The notes beneath the pieces are model-generated. The model had not been told where the DNA came from, made no database searches, and was given only the letters and a program-made list of their open reading frames with translations. From Geofilum rubicundum JCM 15548 (GTDB lineage: Bacteria > Bacteroidota > Bacteroidia > Bacteroidales > Marinilabiliaceae): 64,000 nt of DNA. This document shows, in pieces, positions 31,708-41,661 of the stretch. Numbering within the stretch: the first letter of the stretch is position 1; every line of letters starts with the position of its first letter. The DNA is taken from positions 1 to 64,000 of the forward strand of contig NZ_BAZW01000012.1 of the NCBI RefSeq assembly GCF_000974365.1, given 5' to 3'. Both the position numbers and the translations under genes were made by a program.

Positions 31708-32728
31708 TCATTTTCTGCAATCGCCAAAACAAACCCCCATGTAGCGGCCTTTTTCAACCAATTTGTTGTCGGCCTCAATCAGACGGACCTTGCCGCCCAC
31801 CTCGTCCAGTGGCACGCTGCTGATGACCCCATTGCGCATGGCCACCATGGTGCCGAATTGTTTTTCATGTATCAGACGCGCCGCATAAGCGCCAAAACGG
31901 GTGGCTAAAATACGATCTGTAGCCGTGGGGCTGCCTCCGCGTTGAATGTAGCCCAGGATGGTTTCCCGCGTTTCCAGTCCGGTATTTTTACGAATTTGTT
32001 TGGCAATATAGGCCCCGGCCGATTTCTTCGAAGGTTTTTCGATGCCTTCACCGACCACAACAATGGAATAGGGTTTTTTCTTTCGGCTGCGCTCCATCAG
32101 GCATTCGTAAACGTGATCCAGGTTATAGGGAATTTCCGGTACCAGAATAACATCACCGCCCCCGGCTATCCCCGAATACAAGGCAATCCAGCCGGCATGG
32201 TGGCCCATGACTTCAATGACCATGACCCGCTTATGTGAATTGGCGGTGGTATGCAAACGGTCAATGGCTTCGGTCGCGATGTGTACCGCCGTATCAAAAC
32301 CAAAAGTGACCTCGGTGCCCCAGATGTCATTGTCGATGGTTTTGGGAACGCCAATGATGTTTAAGCTCCCGGGCCAACAGACTGGCTGTCTTTTGCGTTC
32401 CGTTGCCGCCAATACAAACCAGCGCCTCGAGTCCCAACTCCTCGTAATTCTTCTTTATTAAGTCCGGTTTATGTTGCGGGTCTTCTCCGTCCACCGCCTT
32501 AAAAGGCTTCAGACGAGATGTGCCCAATATGGTTCCGCCCAAAGTCAGGATGCCCGACAAGAGCTGTTCATTCAAATCGATGGTTTCTTTTTCCACCAGT
32601 CCGCTAAAGCCGTTGACAATACCAACCACATCCATGTCGTATTCCACAATGGCTGTCTTTCCTACGCCCCTGATGGCGGCATTGATTCCGGGACAATCAC
32701 CTCCGGCTGATAAAATCCCAATTCTCAT
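31708..32728 (-). CDS. pfkA: 6-phosphofructokinase (PfkA family), frameshifted
   Basis: Phosphorylates fructose 6-phosphate. The start is taken at MRIGILSAGGDCPG (32728). The active-site segments are GGNGTQKTA and, after repair, GLNIIGVPKTIDNDIWGTE with catalytic Asp, then IEVMGHHAGW. The frame breaks near 32365: the first part ends LLARELKHH, and two added G (GAGCTT to GAGGGCTT) give the family-typical EGLNIIG. Glycine at the position equivalent to E. coli Gly104 with Lys at position 124 is typical of neither the classical ATP form (Gly/Gly) nor the PPi form (Asp/Lys). Asn replaces Asp103. The phosphoryl donor is therefore uncertain. Confidence 0.9.
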
Positions 32729-32801
32729 TTTTCTGCTTCCCATATCGATTGTATTTTAAAAAAGTTTCTTTTGTTTCCTTCTACCGGCAAATTTAAGTCA
32801 T

Positions 32802-33680
32802 TCAGGAGTGAAAAACCAACAATGGGATGTCTGTGCTGAATAAAAGTTGGCGGATGATGGAAGGGCTGAACAGTTTTTTTAGCAAGGTCCGCTTTCTACG
32901 GGTCATGGCTACCAGGTCGGACGGGTTATCCACGAGATATTCCTCAATGGATTTAACATAGTTCTTCCCTGTGATGATGTCAAAATTAATATTGAAGTGA
33001 CGGTAAGTGGTGTCACAATAGCTGCGCAACTGATCCATTTTCCGAATGTCATTTTTGTCGGCTCTGGTGGGGCAGAAAAGCACGGCATTAATTTCTGTAT
33101 GGAAAGGAGAGATCAGCCGAATCAGGCTGTGCAGGGAAATGTAATCCCGCTCGTTGAGTTCCAGTAAAAAAAGAACCTTGCCATGTTTTTTCAGGTCTAT
33201 TACGGAATGGGCGGGTACCGCCAAAACAGGGGCGGTAACGCGCTGTATCACATCGCTGGTCACGCTGCCCAAAGCTTCTTTAATGGTTTCTCCTTTGGTC
33301 TTGGTTCCCATAATTACCACATCGTAAATCTCCTCGTTGCTGATTTTGGGAATGATGTCCTCCGGATAACCGTATTCAAAGCGATAGATGAGGCGGATGT
33401 TTTTCTCCTGCAAGGAAGACATCTTCTGAACCTTGTGGGAAATCAATTGCTGCAGCTTTTCCTGTGTTTCTGCATCCTTTTGCTTAATTTCCTCCCGGGT
33501 TAAGAGGGGCGTATAACCTTGTGATTCCGTGTCCTGCTCCGTTTCTTCCAGGGAAATGTAATCGGTAAAACAGTGCAGAACGGAGATTTCGGCGGGAAAT
33601 TCTTCCGCAAGCGTGAGTGCGAAGTTGAGTGCATTCAGCGAATAGTCCGAAAAGTTGAGGGGCACCAGAATTTTTATCAT
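32802..33680 (-). CDS. Tandem universal stress protein (UspA family)
   Basis: Cytosolic protein of 292 residues made of two Usp domains. The first begins MIKILVPLNFSDYSLNALNFAL and ends with the nucleotide-binding style motif VIMGTKTKGETIKEALGSVT. The second is more divergent and ends with DLVAMTRRKRTLLKKLFSPS. The first domain's G-x2-G-x9-G[ST] pattern is only partly kept, so ATP binding is unsure. It lies downstream of a terminator and upstream of pfkA on the same strand, separated by about 60 bases. The stress or regulatory role is inferred from the family. Confidence 0.85.
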   Translation of the reverse strand: MIKILVPLNFSDYSLNALNFALTLAEEFPAEISVLHCFTDYISLEETEQDTESQGYTPLLTREEIKQKDAETQEKLQQLISHKVQKMSSLQEKNIRLIYRFEYGYPEDIIPKISNEEIYDVVIMGTKTKGETIKEALGSVTSDVIQRVTAPVLAVPAHSVIDLKKHGKVLFLLELNERDYISLHSLIRLISPFHTEINAVLFCPTRADKNDIRKMDQLRSYCDTTYRHFNINFDIITGKNYVKSIEEYLVDNPSDLVAMTRRKRTLLKKLFSPSIIRQLLFSTDIPLLVFHS

Positions 33681-33774
33681 AGCTTGGAGGTTTGTCAGGT
33701 TTCACCAATGAAAGATACTGCTTTTCTCACTTTAAGGGTGCATTTGCGGAAGTAAAGTTAAGAAACTGTGGCGC

Positions 33775-33811
33775 AAAAAAAAGAGGTGTCCGAACAGACA
33801 CCCCTCTTTTT
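33775..33811. terminator. Terminator between queA and the universal stress protein gene
   Basis: AAGAGGTGTC and GACACCCCTCTT form a stem with a 6-base loop and a two-base C bulge, flanked by A and T runs on both sides. It closes the minus-strand ftsX-to-queA cluster. Confidence 0.75.
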
Positions 33812-33862
33812 ATTTCTTCAATACGCTCAAATACAGAGTTGTATCATGCTTGGTTTTGACGA

Positions 33863-34912
33863 CTAAAGGATGAGCATGGCATCGCCATAGGTGCCAAAGC
33901 GGTATTTCTCTTTAACGGCTACTTTATAGGCTTTCATGATTAAATCGTAGCCGCCAAAAGCGGCCGACATCATTAAGAGCGTAGAGTAGGGCAAATGAAA
34001 ATTGGATATCATGCTGTTGGCCACCTGAAAGTCGTAGGCCGGGAATATGAATTTGTTGGTCCATCCTTCAAAGGGCTTCACATGGCCATAGGTGCTTACC
34101 GAGCTTTCAAGGGTACGCATGACGGTGGTACCCACCGCACAAACCCGCTGTTTCTGGTCTTTGGCATTGTTGATGACCTTGGTGGCCTCCTCAGAAATGA
34201 ATATTTGCTCCGAGTCCATCTTGTGCTTGGTCAGGTCCTCCACATCTACGGTTCTGAAGTTGCCAAGGCCCACATGCAAAGTGACGTAGGCAAAGTGCGA
34301 ACCTTTAATTTCCAGACGCTTAAGTAATTCCCGACTGAAGTGCAGGCCGGCGGTCGGGGCTGCCACAGCACCTTCGTTTTTGGCGAAAATGGTCTGGTAG
34401 CGCTCACTGTCTTCCGGTTCCACTTCTCTTTTGATAAATTTGGGCAGTGGGGTTTCTCCCAGACTATAGAGTGTTTTCTTGAAATCTTCGTAGGGCCCGT
34501 CGTAGAGAAAACGAAGGGTCCGTCCACGCGAGGTGGTATTGTCAATGACTTCCGCTACCAAAGAATCGTCATCACCAAAGTACAATTTATTGCCAATACG
34601 GATCTTTCGGGCAGGATCCACCAAAACATCCCACAAGCGTTGATCCTGATTCAGTTCCCTGAGCAGGAAGACCTCAATTTCAGCGCCCGTTTTTTCTTTG
34701 TTGCCATACAGGCGGGCCGGAAAGACCTTGGTGTCGTTAAACACCAAAACATCATTGATGCTGAAATAGTTGATGAGGTCTTTAAAAACTTTATGTTCAA
34801 TTTTGCCGGTGGCGCGGTTGATGACCATTAAACGGGATTCGTCCCTGTTGGGTGACGGGTGTAGGGCGATCAATTCTTCTGGCAGTTTGTACTTGAATTT
34901 CGATAACTTCAT
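33863..34912 (-). CDS. queA: S-adenosylmethionine:tRNA ribosyltransferase-isomerase
   Basis: Adds and isomerises the ribosyl moiety of SAM onto 7-aminomethyl-7-deazaguanine in tRNA, giving epoxyqueuosine. Intact at 349 residues, with the family start [17 protein letters not shown], then [39 protein letters not shown] and the C-terminal [20 protein letters not shown]. Last gene of the conserved ftsX-DUF3098-uppP-truB-queA cluster. Confidence 0.95.
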   Translation of the reverse strand: MKLSKFKYKLPEELIALHPSPNRDESRLMVINRATGKIEHKVFKDLINYFSINDVLVFNDTKVFPARLYGNKEKTGAEIEVFLLRELNQDQRLWDVLVDPARKIRIGNKLYFGDDDSLVAEVIDNTTSRGRTLRFLYDGPYEDFKKTLYSLGETPLPKFIKREVEPEDSERYQTIFAKNEGAVAAPTAGLHFSRELLKRLEIKGSHFAYVTLHVGLGNFRTVDVEDLTKHKMDSEQIFISEEATKVINNAKDQKQRVCAVGTTVMRTLESSVSTYGHVKPFEGWTNKFIFPAYDFQVANSMISNFHLPYSTLLMMSAAFGGYDLIMKAYKVAVKEKYRFGTYGDAMLIL

Positions 34913-34981
34913 TGTAACAAAAGAGTTATATGGATGAATAATTTATACACAAAAATAAGCTAATCTTATACGTATGAAAAG

Positions 34982-35725
34982 TCAAATTGTTTGAATTGTA
35001 ACCAACAATTTTTCAAATTGTTCCATGCTTAAGGCCCCATCGAGCTTCATGGGGCCGATGGCCGTTCTTTCAAGGCCCGATAAATGGGCCCCGCTATGAA
35101 GCGCTTTGCCCAGATCGTGGGCAAAAGAACGGATGTAGGTTCCCTTGCTGCAAACCACCCGAACCAGGGCTGTTGGTGCGGTATATGCCAGAAGCTCCAG
35201 GTCCTTAAATTCCACTTCCCGCTTATCGAGTTTCAGGCTTTTACCTTTTCGGGCCTGCTCATAGGCCCTTTGACCATCTTTTTTGATGGCCGAAAAAACA
35301 GGCGGTGCTTGCATCTGAATGCCCTGAAAACCTTGCAGGGCCTTTTGAATTTCAGCCTTTGTTATATGGTCCGTTTCAAAGTGTTGGTCGGGCTCCGTTT
35401 CCAGATCATAGGAGGGCGTGGAAGCCCCAAAAGTGATGTGGGCCACATATTCCTTGTCCATTCCCATTAACTGGTCAATGGTCTTGGTGGCTTTGCCGGT
35501 ACAGATGATGAGCAGTCCGCTCGCCAAGGGGTCCAGTGTGCCGGCATGACCCACCTTTATCTTTTTAATGCCCAGGTATTTCTTAAATTGGATGCGGATT
35601 TTGTTGACCACGTCGAACGACGACCACGAATAGGGTTTGTTGATGAGTAAGGCCCGACCCTCCAAAAAATCTTCAGCCCGACAGGAGCTGTCCACGCTCA
35701 ATGTTTTTAATAGTTCTTCCATCAC
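34982..35725 (-). CDS. truB: tRNA pseudouridine(55) synthase
   Basis: Makes pseudouridine 55 in the T-loop of tRNAs. The 247 residues include the catalytic motif GHAGTLDPLASGLL (Asp), the segment YVAHITFGASTPSYD, and QMQAPPVFSAIKKDGQRAYE plus SKGTYIRSFAHDLG further on. It starts 3 bases after uppP and lies 69 bases before queA. Intact. Confidence 0.95.
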   Translation of the reverse strand: MMEELLKTLSVDSSCRAEDFLEGRALLINKPYSWSSFDVVNKIRIQFKKYLGIKKIKVGHAGTLDPLASGLLIICTGKATKTIDQLMGMDKEYVAHITFGASTPSYDLETEPDQHFETDHITKAEIQKALQGFQGIQMQAPPVFSAIKKDGQRAYEQARKGKSLKLDKREVEFKDLELLAYTAPTALVRVVCSKGTYIRSFAHDLGKALHSGAHLSGLERTAIGPMKLDGALSMEQFEKLLVTIQTI

Positions 35726-35728
35726 TAT

Positions 35729-36535
35729 CTATCCCAGCAAATTTCCGCTTATGGCAATAACTGCAACCACTGCACAATAAATGGCGAAATAGATCAGTTT
35801 GCCTTGTTTTACAATGTTGATCATCCATTGGCAGGCCACCAGGCCGGCCACAAAGGCGGCGACAAATCCCACCACAAGCACCAGAACCTCTGAGCTTTGG
35901 GTAGAAGCCTGCGCGGCGGCATCGTACTTCAGCAGGCTCAGTACATTTTCCCCCAAAATGGGCACCAATACCATCAGGAAGGAAAATCTGGCCACCTCGC
36001 TTTTTCTGTTACCCAATAACAAGCCGGTGGCGATGGTCGCCCCCGACCGGGAGATGCCCGGCAAAACAGCCACGGTTTGTGCCATGCCTATGACAAAAGC
36101 GTGGAAAAAGGAGAGGTCTTTATCCCCTGATTTTTTGTAGTAGGCAAAAGTCAGAAATACGGCCGTCACCAACAACATGGCGCCTACCAGAAGCAGGATA
36201 TTGGCCGATTCAAAAACAGCTTCCACCGCATCTTTAAAAAAGAGGCCGACAATGGCGATGGGAATCATAGAAACCGCTATTTTGACAATGTATTGTGTCT
36301 CTTCATTCCATTGAAAGCGAAAAAGGCCTGACAGCAGATTGGCAATGTCCTTTCGGAATACCACCAAAGTACTTAAAACAGTGGCCCCGTGCACCATTAC
36401 GGTAAATGTGAGGTTTTCGGCGGCTTCCACGCCCAGTAATTCTTTCCCTATTTCGAGATGCCCGCTGCTGCTGACCGGCAAAAACTCCGTCAATCCCTGG
36501 ATAAGACCAAGAATAAGTGCTTCAATCCAATTCAT
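35729..36535 (-). CDS. uppP: Undecaprenyl-diphosphatase
   Basis: Inner-membrane phosphatase (BacA family) that recycles undecaprenyl pyrophosphate for peptidoglycan and polysaccharide synthesis. 268 residues with about eight membrane segments. The signature motifs are [14 protein letters not shown] near the N-terminus and [15 protein letters not shown] with the catalytic Ser/Arg. It lies between the DUF3098 and truB genes. Intact. Confidence 0.95.
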   Translation of the reverse strand: MNWIEALILGLIQGLTEFLPVSSSGHLEIGKELLGVEAAENLTFTVMVHGATVLSTLVVFRKDIANLLSGLFRFQWNEETQYIVKIAVSMIPIAIVGLFFKDAVEAVFESANILLLVGAMLLVTAVFLTFAYYKKSGDKDLSFFHAFVIGMAQTVAVLPGISRSGATIATGLLLGNRKSEVARFSFLMVLVPILGENVLSLLKYDAAAQASTQSSEVLVLVVGFVAAFVAGLVACQWMINIVKQGKLIYFAIYCAVVAVIAISGNLLG

Positions 36536-36549
36536 CTAAAGTGTTGGTC

Positions 36550-36828
36550 TTATAGGTTAGTGTCTTTTTTGTCGACAGAAGGTTTTTTCATGATGGCATA
36601 AATAGCGAACACAAAGCCAAAGAGCACTACCACGGGTGCCAGAGTTATCCGTTGAAAGCCATAGATGGCTTCACTGAAGACTTCCGGATCATCGCTACCC
36701 CCACCCATCATTAAAATAAAGCCAATGACAACAATGGCAAAAGAAATGGCTAAAAGGATGTAATTCTCTTTGTGAAGGGCCATTTCAAATTTCTTCGTCG
36801 GTGTTTCAGATTTTGCTTTTTGTGACAT
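36550..36828 (-). CDS. DUF3098 family membrane protein
   Basis: Small inner-membrane protein of 92 residues found next to ftsX in Bacteroidota. Two membrane helices (YILLAISFAIVVIGFILMMG and RITLAPVVVLFGFVFAIYAI) flank a short loop with GGGSDDPEVFSEAIYGF, the family hallmark. Function is unknown; position suggests a link with FtsX or the cell envelope. Confidence 0.88.
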   Translation of the reverse strand: MSQKAKSETPTKKFEMALHKENYILLAISFAIVVIGFILMMGGGSDDPEVFSEAIYGFQRITLAPVVVLFGFVFAIYAIMKKPSVDKKDTNL

Positions 36829-36887
36829 ACTATTGAAGGTTTTTGTTTGATAACAATGAAGAAGCCATCGGGCAAATCTTCCAATGA

Positions 36888-37757
36888 TTAATAATAGAGT
36901 TGATCGGTTTTAAGCCGCAGATATTTGTTGACGGCGAAAAAGGTGGATATCAGGGTGATGAATATCCCGACGCCAATGACAAAGAGAAACAGCAGGGCAA
37001 TGAGGAAGAGGTTTGAAAATCCGATGACCCCATTCATTTCACTGCTCAATCCGAAAATAAATATGGAAAGCAACACGATGGCCACCGTAGCCCCTGCCAG
37101 TCCGTGCAGCACACTTTTTAGCAGGAAGGGTTTTCGTATGAATCCCCGTGTGGCTCCTACCAGTTGCATGGTGTTAATGAGAAATCTGCGGGAATAGACC
37201 GACAAGCGAATGGTGTTGTTGATCAGAGCAATGGCTATGAATAGTAGCAGCAGACTGAAAATGGCCAATACAATGGTGATTTTTTTGACATTTTCATGAA
37301 TCGCATCCAGCAGATTTTTCTGGTAATAGACCTCCTTGACCTGCGGAAAGCTGTTGATCTGTGCCTCAATGCGGGCCATGCTGTCGGGATTGGCCCAGTC
37401 GGCCGCCAGCTTAACTTCGATGGAGGCCAGTAAAGGGTTGTAACCCAAAAATTCCACAAAGTCTTCTCCCAGTTCATCTTTAAGCGATTCTGCCGCCTGT
37501 TCCTTATTGATGTATTCCGCCACGCGCACATAAGCCGCTGCGTTCAGCACTTTTTGCAGGCGAACCACTTCCGCCTCGCGGGCGTTGTCATTGATTAATA
37601 TTGTAAATCCAAGATTTTCTTTCACATAGACCGAAAGTCGGTTGGCATTCAGGTACAAAAAACCGATGATGCCCAATAGAAATAGTACCAGCGAAATGCT
37701 GATAATGGTTGTCGCGTATGAACTTCGAAGCTTCCTTTTGGCTGCAGTATGGCTCAT
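36888..37757 (-). CDS. ftsX: Cell division ABC-transporter-like permease FtsX
   Basis: Membrane partner of FtsE that links division to peptidoglycan hydrolase activation. 289 residues: a first membrane helix (TIISISLVLFLLGIIGFLYL), an extracytoplasmic domain with QINSFPQVKEVYYQKNLL, then three membrane helices characteristic of FtsX (IALINNTIRLSVYSRRFLI in between). It opens the cluster. ftsE is not in the window, as is common in Bacteroidota. A TATATTTG -7 box on the minus strand lies at 37810-37817. Confidence 0.93.
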   Translation of the reverse strand: MSHTAAKRKLRSSYATTIISISLVLFLLGIIGFLYLNANRLSVYVKENLGFTILINDNAREAEVVRLQKVLNAAAYVRVAEYINKEQAAESLKDELGEDFVEFLGYNPLLASIEVKLAADWANPDSMARIEAQINSFPQVKEVYYQKNLLDAIHENVKKITIVLAIFSLLLLFIAIALINNTIRLSVYSRRFLINTMQLVGATRGFIRKPFLLKSVLHGLAGATVAIVLLSIFIFGLSSEMNGVIGFSNLFLIALLFLFVIGVGIFITLISTFFAVNKYLRLKTDQLYY

Positions 37758-37934
37758 GCAATGGTTGTTTTTTGATGACCGAAAGGGTATAACTCTCTCA
37801 ACTTAGCTGCAAATATAGTCAAATCTTGGGCATGAACATATCTTATGGGGCTTAATCATGGCCATACCCTAAAAATCCGCTTTCTTCGTTATGTAATTAT
37901 CGTCTGGTGTCCTTCGGCTTTGGAAAAATTTCGC

Positions 37935-37962
37935 TTGATTTTAAATGAGTTGCTTATATTTG
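37935..37962 (+). promoter_or_regulatory. Promoter of the exopolysaccharide cluster
   Basis: TTG (37935-37937) and an exact -7 box TATATTTG (37955-37962) are separated by 17 bases. The box ends only 5 bases before the ATG at 37968, so the transcript may be leaderless or nearly so. Confidence 0.55.
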
Positions 37963-37967
37963 TCGCC

Positions 37968-39380
37968 ATGCATCTTTCACAAAATAAAATACATTACCTA
38001 TTTGACCATTTGCAGCAGCATTGGGTGCCGGATAAACGGGTGACCGAAGCTTTTGTCATTATTGGGCCTCACCAGCCTGTGCCGCAGGGACTTCAGGGAA
38101 AGATTGTGTTCCGGTTGTCGGGCCAGGACCAGCCACAGCCTGTTAATGTTAATGTTGAGGGACAGGACATTCCTGTTCTTTTTCCGCTTTCTGAAAGTTC
38201 TGTGCTTTATCAGATGGATGAATCCGGCAATCTTTGGTTCAGCCACGATTACTTGTCTTCCGCTTTTTATGTATTGTCGGGCCTTCAGGAACTCCGGGAA
38301 GGCCATCGGGATGCTTACGGCCGGTTTCAATATGCCGGAAGTATTCAAAACAGATATAACATTGTTTCAAAGCCTGTTGTTAATTATTATTTCGAGTGTT
38401 TATTGAAAGGTTTCGAAGCTTTCGGCCAATTGCATGATCTGCCGATTAAGCGCCGGCGCTTGTTTGATAACTTTGGTTTTTTACTCAGTCATGACGTGGA
38501 TAGGGTATCCTTTCATCATCCAAGATTGATGATTTATAAAGTGCTGCAGATTATAGGATTAAAAATTAATACCGAAAGTAAAAGTAAATTGTTTAAACAG
38601 CTCCTTTCAGGTCTCCGTTTTCACCTTAATCTCTGGGGAGGAAAGGATCCCTGGTGGAACTTTCGTTGGATGATGGATGTGGAAAAGCGCCTGGGCATCC
38701 GTTCGTCTTTTTTCTTTTTGGCGAGGGAAGAGGGGACTAAAAATGCCTGGTTTAATTTTTCTTCTAAAAAAATAAAACATTTAATATCTGAACTTAAAAG
38801 TGAAGAATTTGAAGTAGGCATTCATGGTACTTTTAAATCCGTTACGGACGGTCCAAGTCTGCAAAAGCAAAAAGCAGCACTGAGCAAAGTCTCCGGTGAA
38901 GCACCGGCAGGCATTCGACAGCACTATCTTCTTTTTTCGCATCCCACTACTTTTAAAATCCAGGAGGCCGCTGGCCTGGTCTACGATTCCACCCTGTCTT
39001 TTCACGACCATGACGGCTACCGCAATGGCTATTGTTATCCCTTTCGTCCCTATGATTTTGAGAAGGATGTCCCGATGCAGATATGGGAAATCCCCCTGGT
39101 GATGATGGAAGTGTCCGCTTTACAATACCGTCAACTCTCCTTTGCCGAAATCGAAACCAGCGTATTACAGTATGTACAGGAAGCTCAAAAATTTGGGGGC
39201 CTGTTTTCTCTTTTGTGGCACAATTGTCGGTTAAATAATGATGAATACAACGGTGTCACAGATTTTTATATGCATTTACTGCAACAAATCATGGAGTACC
39301 AGCCTTTGGCGCTAACGGGAATCGGTTGTGTCCGAAGGGCGCAAAAGGCTTTGAATGATTCCGCGATTTCTCATATTTAA
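37968..39380 (+). CDS. Polysaccharide deacetylase-family protein
   Basis: First gene of the polysaccharide cluster. The start at MHLSQNKIHYLF (37968) is chosen because the promoter lies just upstream. The roughly 130-residue N-terminal domain is unassigned. The deacetylase-like part has the metal-binding segment FLLSHDVDRVSF, then FEVGIHGTF and SLLWHNCRLNND near the end. Signal peptide and membrane segments are absent, so it appears cytosolic, as with other large Bacteroidota polysaccharide deacetylase-like proteins in O-antigen or exopolysaccharide loci. The substrate is unknown. Twenty-two bases separate it from the next gene. Confidence 0.8.
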   Translation: MHLSQNKIHYLFDHLQQHWVPDKRVTEAFVIIGPHQPVPQGLQGKIVFRLSGQDQPQPVNVNVEGQDIPVLFPLSESSVLYQMDESGNLWFSHDYLSSAFYVLSGLQELREGHRDAYGRFQYAGSIQNRYNIVSKPVVNYYFECLLKGFEAFGQLHDLPIKRRRLFDNFGFLLSHDVDRVSFHHPRLMIYKVLQIIGLKINTESKSKLFKQLLSGLRFHLNLWGGKDPWWNFRWMMDVEKRLGIRSSFFFLAREEGTKNAWFNFSSKKIKHLISELKSEEFEVGIHGTFKSVTDGPSLQKQKAALSKVSGEAPAGIRQHYLLFSHPTTFKIQEAAGLVYDSTLSFHDHDGYRNGYCYPFRPYDFEKDVPMQIWEIPLVMMEVSALQYRQLSFAEIETSVLQYVQEAQKFGGLFSLLWHNCRLNNDEYNGVTDFYMHLLQQIMEYQPLALTGIGCVRRAQKALNDSAISHI

Positions 39381-39402
39381 TGGTTAATTTTGTTAACAAA
39401 AT

Positions 39403-40488
39403 ATGAGAAAGCTATTAAGAAATTGGTCGGAGAAGACGGGGCAGTATGAGCGACTACTGCGACTGTACTTCAAATGGTCGCTTTTTATAAAGCGACTGGA
39501 AACACGGGTTTTGATACCTGTGCTCAGTGCATCCGGCTTAATGCGAAAAGTCTATTTTGCTTTGTTTTCAGACGTTTTTTCTTCTGAAATGAAGTTGTAT
39601 ATTTTGGGTCGCCAAGCCTACCTGAAGCGCAGTCTTTTTCAACAAGGTAATCCTTCTCATCTGCGCCGTAACATTCATCGTCTGGAAAAGGGACTGATGG
39701 CCGAAAATCGCAAGGCCTTTTTTGGCGCTGATTATCTGTTGGAAACGGTTCACCAGTTTGCTTATTCTGTGGAAGAGCTTCAGCAGTGTACGCTCAATGA
39801 TTGGGCCTTTGATGTGTTGGAACAGTATTTTCAATGCAGTCCGGAAGTTCCTCTGGTGACTCAGGCCCAGGGGATATTTTCAGCGGTGAACTACCTGAAA
39901 TTATTACCTGCGGTTTACCGGGGTCCTTTTGTTAAGTCGCCCACCGACCAGGAATTGTATGCCCGGTTTCAACAATTGGCCCAAAGCCGCAAATCTGTCC
40001 GTTCTTTTGTGCCGGGAAGTGTGCCATCGGCAGATGTTTTAAAAAGAGCCGTGGCTCTGGCCGCTTTGGCGCCCAGCTCGTGTAACCGGCAGCCCTTTAG
40101 GTTTGTGGTACTCACCGAAGCTCCCCTGGTGGGTGATGTGGCCCGTCTGGCAGGGGGAGCCAGATCCTTTGCCGAAGGCATTCCTGCACTGGCGGTTGTA
40201 TTGGGCTCCACCGCCGTATCCCCTTCTCCGGGCGACCGGCATTTGATGTACATCGATGGCAGTCTGGCAGCCATGAGCTTTATGCTGGCCCTTGAAAGTC
40301 AGGGCTGCGGCAGCTGTCCCATCAATTGGCCCGATCACCAAAAGGCCGACAGGGCCTTGCGAAAGCATTTGACCATGAAAGAATACGAGCGGCCCGTGAT
40401 GCTTATTGCCATGGGGATGGCCAAGGATAATTCAATGGTTGCTTGTTCTGTACGGAAAGAAGTTGAAGAATTACTTGAAATATTATAA
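39403..40488 (+). CDS. Nitroreductase-family flavoprotein with N-terminal extension
   Basis: 361 residues. The C-terminal 180 form a nitroreductase-like FMN domain (SRKSVRSFVPGSVPS, ALAALAPSSCNRQPFRFVV, GCGSCPINWPDHQKAD). The N-terminal 180 are an unusual helical extension containing RRNIHRLEKGL, which I associate with nitroreductases in polysaccharide loci. Its stop overlaps the pyruvyl transferase start by one base (TAATG), so the two are translationally coupled. This suggests an oxidoreductive sugar- or pyruvyl-modification step rather than detoxification, but the reaction is unknown. Confidence 0.8.
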   Translation: MRKLLRNWSEKTGQYERLLRLYFKWSLFIKRLETRVLIPVLSASGLMRKVYFALFSDVFSSEMKLYILGRQAYLKRSLFQQGNPSHLRRNIHRLEKGLMAENRKAFFGADYLLETVHQFAYSVEELQQCTLNDWAFDVLEQYFQCSPEVPLVTQAQGIFSAVNYLKLLPAVYRGPFVKSPTDQELYARFQQLAQSRKSVRSFVPGSVPSADVLKRAVALAALAPSSCNRQPFRFVVLTEAPLVGDVARLAGGARSFAEGIPALAVVLGSTAVSPSPGDRHLMYIDGSLAAMSFMLALESQGCGSCPINWPDHQKADRALRKHLTMKEYERPVMLIAMGMAKDNSMVACSVRKEVEELLEIL

Positions 40489-41656
40489 TGGTGTCGCAAC
40501 AACCAAAACCGACCATCGTTATCACCGGTGGTAACTTTGTCAATAAGGGAGCAGAATCCATGCTGATGTCTACAGTGGATGCGGTACGGACTTATTTTCC
40601 CGGCTATGAACCGGTGCTGCTGGACCTTTTTCCGACGGTGAAAGCTTCAGACAAGGGGGCTTATCCTTTTCGCATTGTCAACATGCATGTACGAACGCTT
40701 TACCGAATGGGTTTTCCAATATTAAAGTTGTTGTTTAAAAAAAAGGCGATCAGTGATCCTGAATCAGAAATAAAAAGTGCCATAAATTCTGCCTCTGCTG
40801 TTTTTGATATTAGTGGTTATGGTCTTAGCTCGCACAACCAGGCCCTGATGTGGAGTGTCGCCTATTTGCTGCCCATATATCTGGCCAGAAAGAAGGGCAT
40901 TCCTGTTTGGCTGTTGCCGCAAAGCATGGGGCCTTTTCATTTTAAGGGTCTGAAAAAATGGCTGTTTCAAATTTTTGCCGTGCCTCTTTTGCGCTATCCA
41001 AAAATCATTTTTGTGCGTGAACCGGCCGGACTCAAAGCGGTTCGCCAAATTAGGAAAGAAGCATCCGAACTGTCGGCCGACATAGTACTTCAGGTGCCCG
41101 AAAAAAAAACCAACAGCCCTGTGTTGGCGGGCCCCGGTGTTTTGGTTATTCCCAACCAACAGCTGTTTCGTGTTGTGGGGAAAGATTCGACCCTGCAATT
41201 GTTTGAGAATCTGATCCGTCAAGCACTGGATCTGCGTATACCGGTAAGGATCATACAGCATAGTCGGGACGACCGCCTTTTTTGTGAGCTGCTGAAAAGC
41301 CGGATTTCTCATGAATTATTTAAGGTGGAAGATCAGGTTTTGACTTTAGAGGACCTTCATACGGCTATCCGGGGATCGAGGTTTGTCGTTTCGGGCCGTT
41401 ACCATGGGGCCATTCATGCTTGAAGCTTCATAAGCCCGTTATTATTGTGGGTTGGGCGGAAAAGTACCGGCATCTGGCGACCATGTTTTCTTTGGAAAAG
41501 CTGTTGGTGGATGTGAGTAGTGGAAAGGTATCTTCAAGTATAGATAAAGTTGTTAAGTCTTTAATTACAGAAGAACAGGTTCTTGTAGATCGAATTGAAC
41601 AGCAGATATGTCTGATTGAGCAGGACAATGTCTGGAAAAGAATTCAATTAAAATAA
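40488..41656 (+). CDS. Polysaccharide pyruvyl transferase family protein, frameshifted
   Basis: Predicted to add pyruvate ketals from phosphoenolpyruvate to a glycan. The N-terminus IVITGGNFVNKGAESMLMS, the middle PVWLLPQSMGPFHFKG and FVVSGRYHGAIHA are family features. The frame ends just after GAIHA at 41423. The next frame continues LKLHKPVIIVGWAEKYRHLA to 41656. One added C (ATGCTTG to ATGCCTTG, near 41420) restores the junction. It is coupled to the nitroreductase gene upstream and followed 6 bases later by a glycosyltransferase gene. Confidence 0.88.
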
Positions 41657-41661
41657 GCCTT

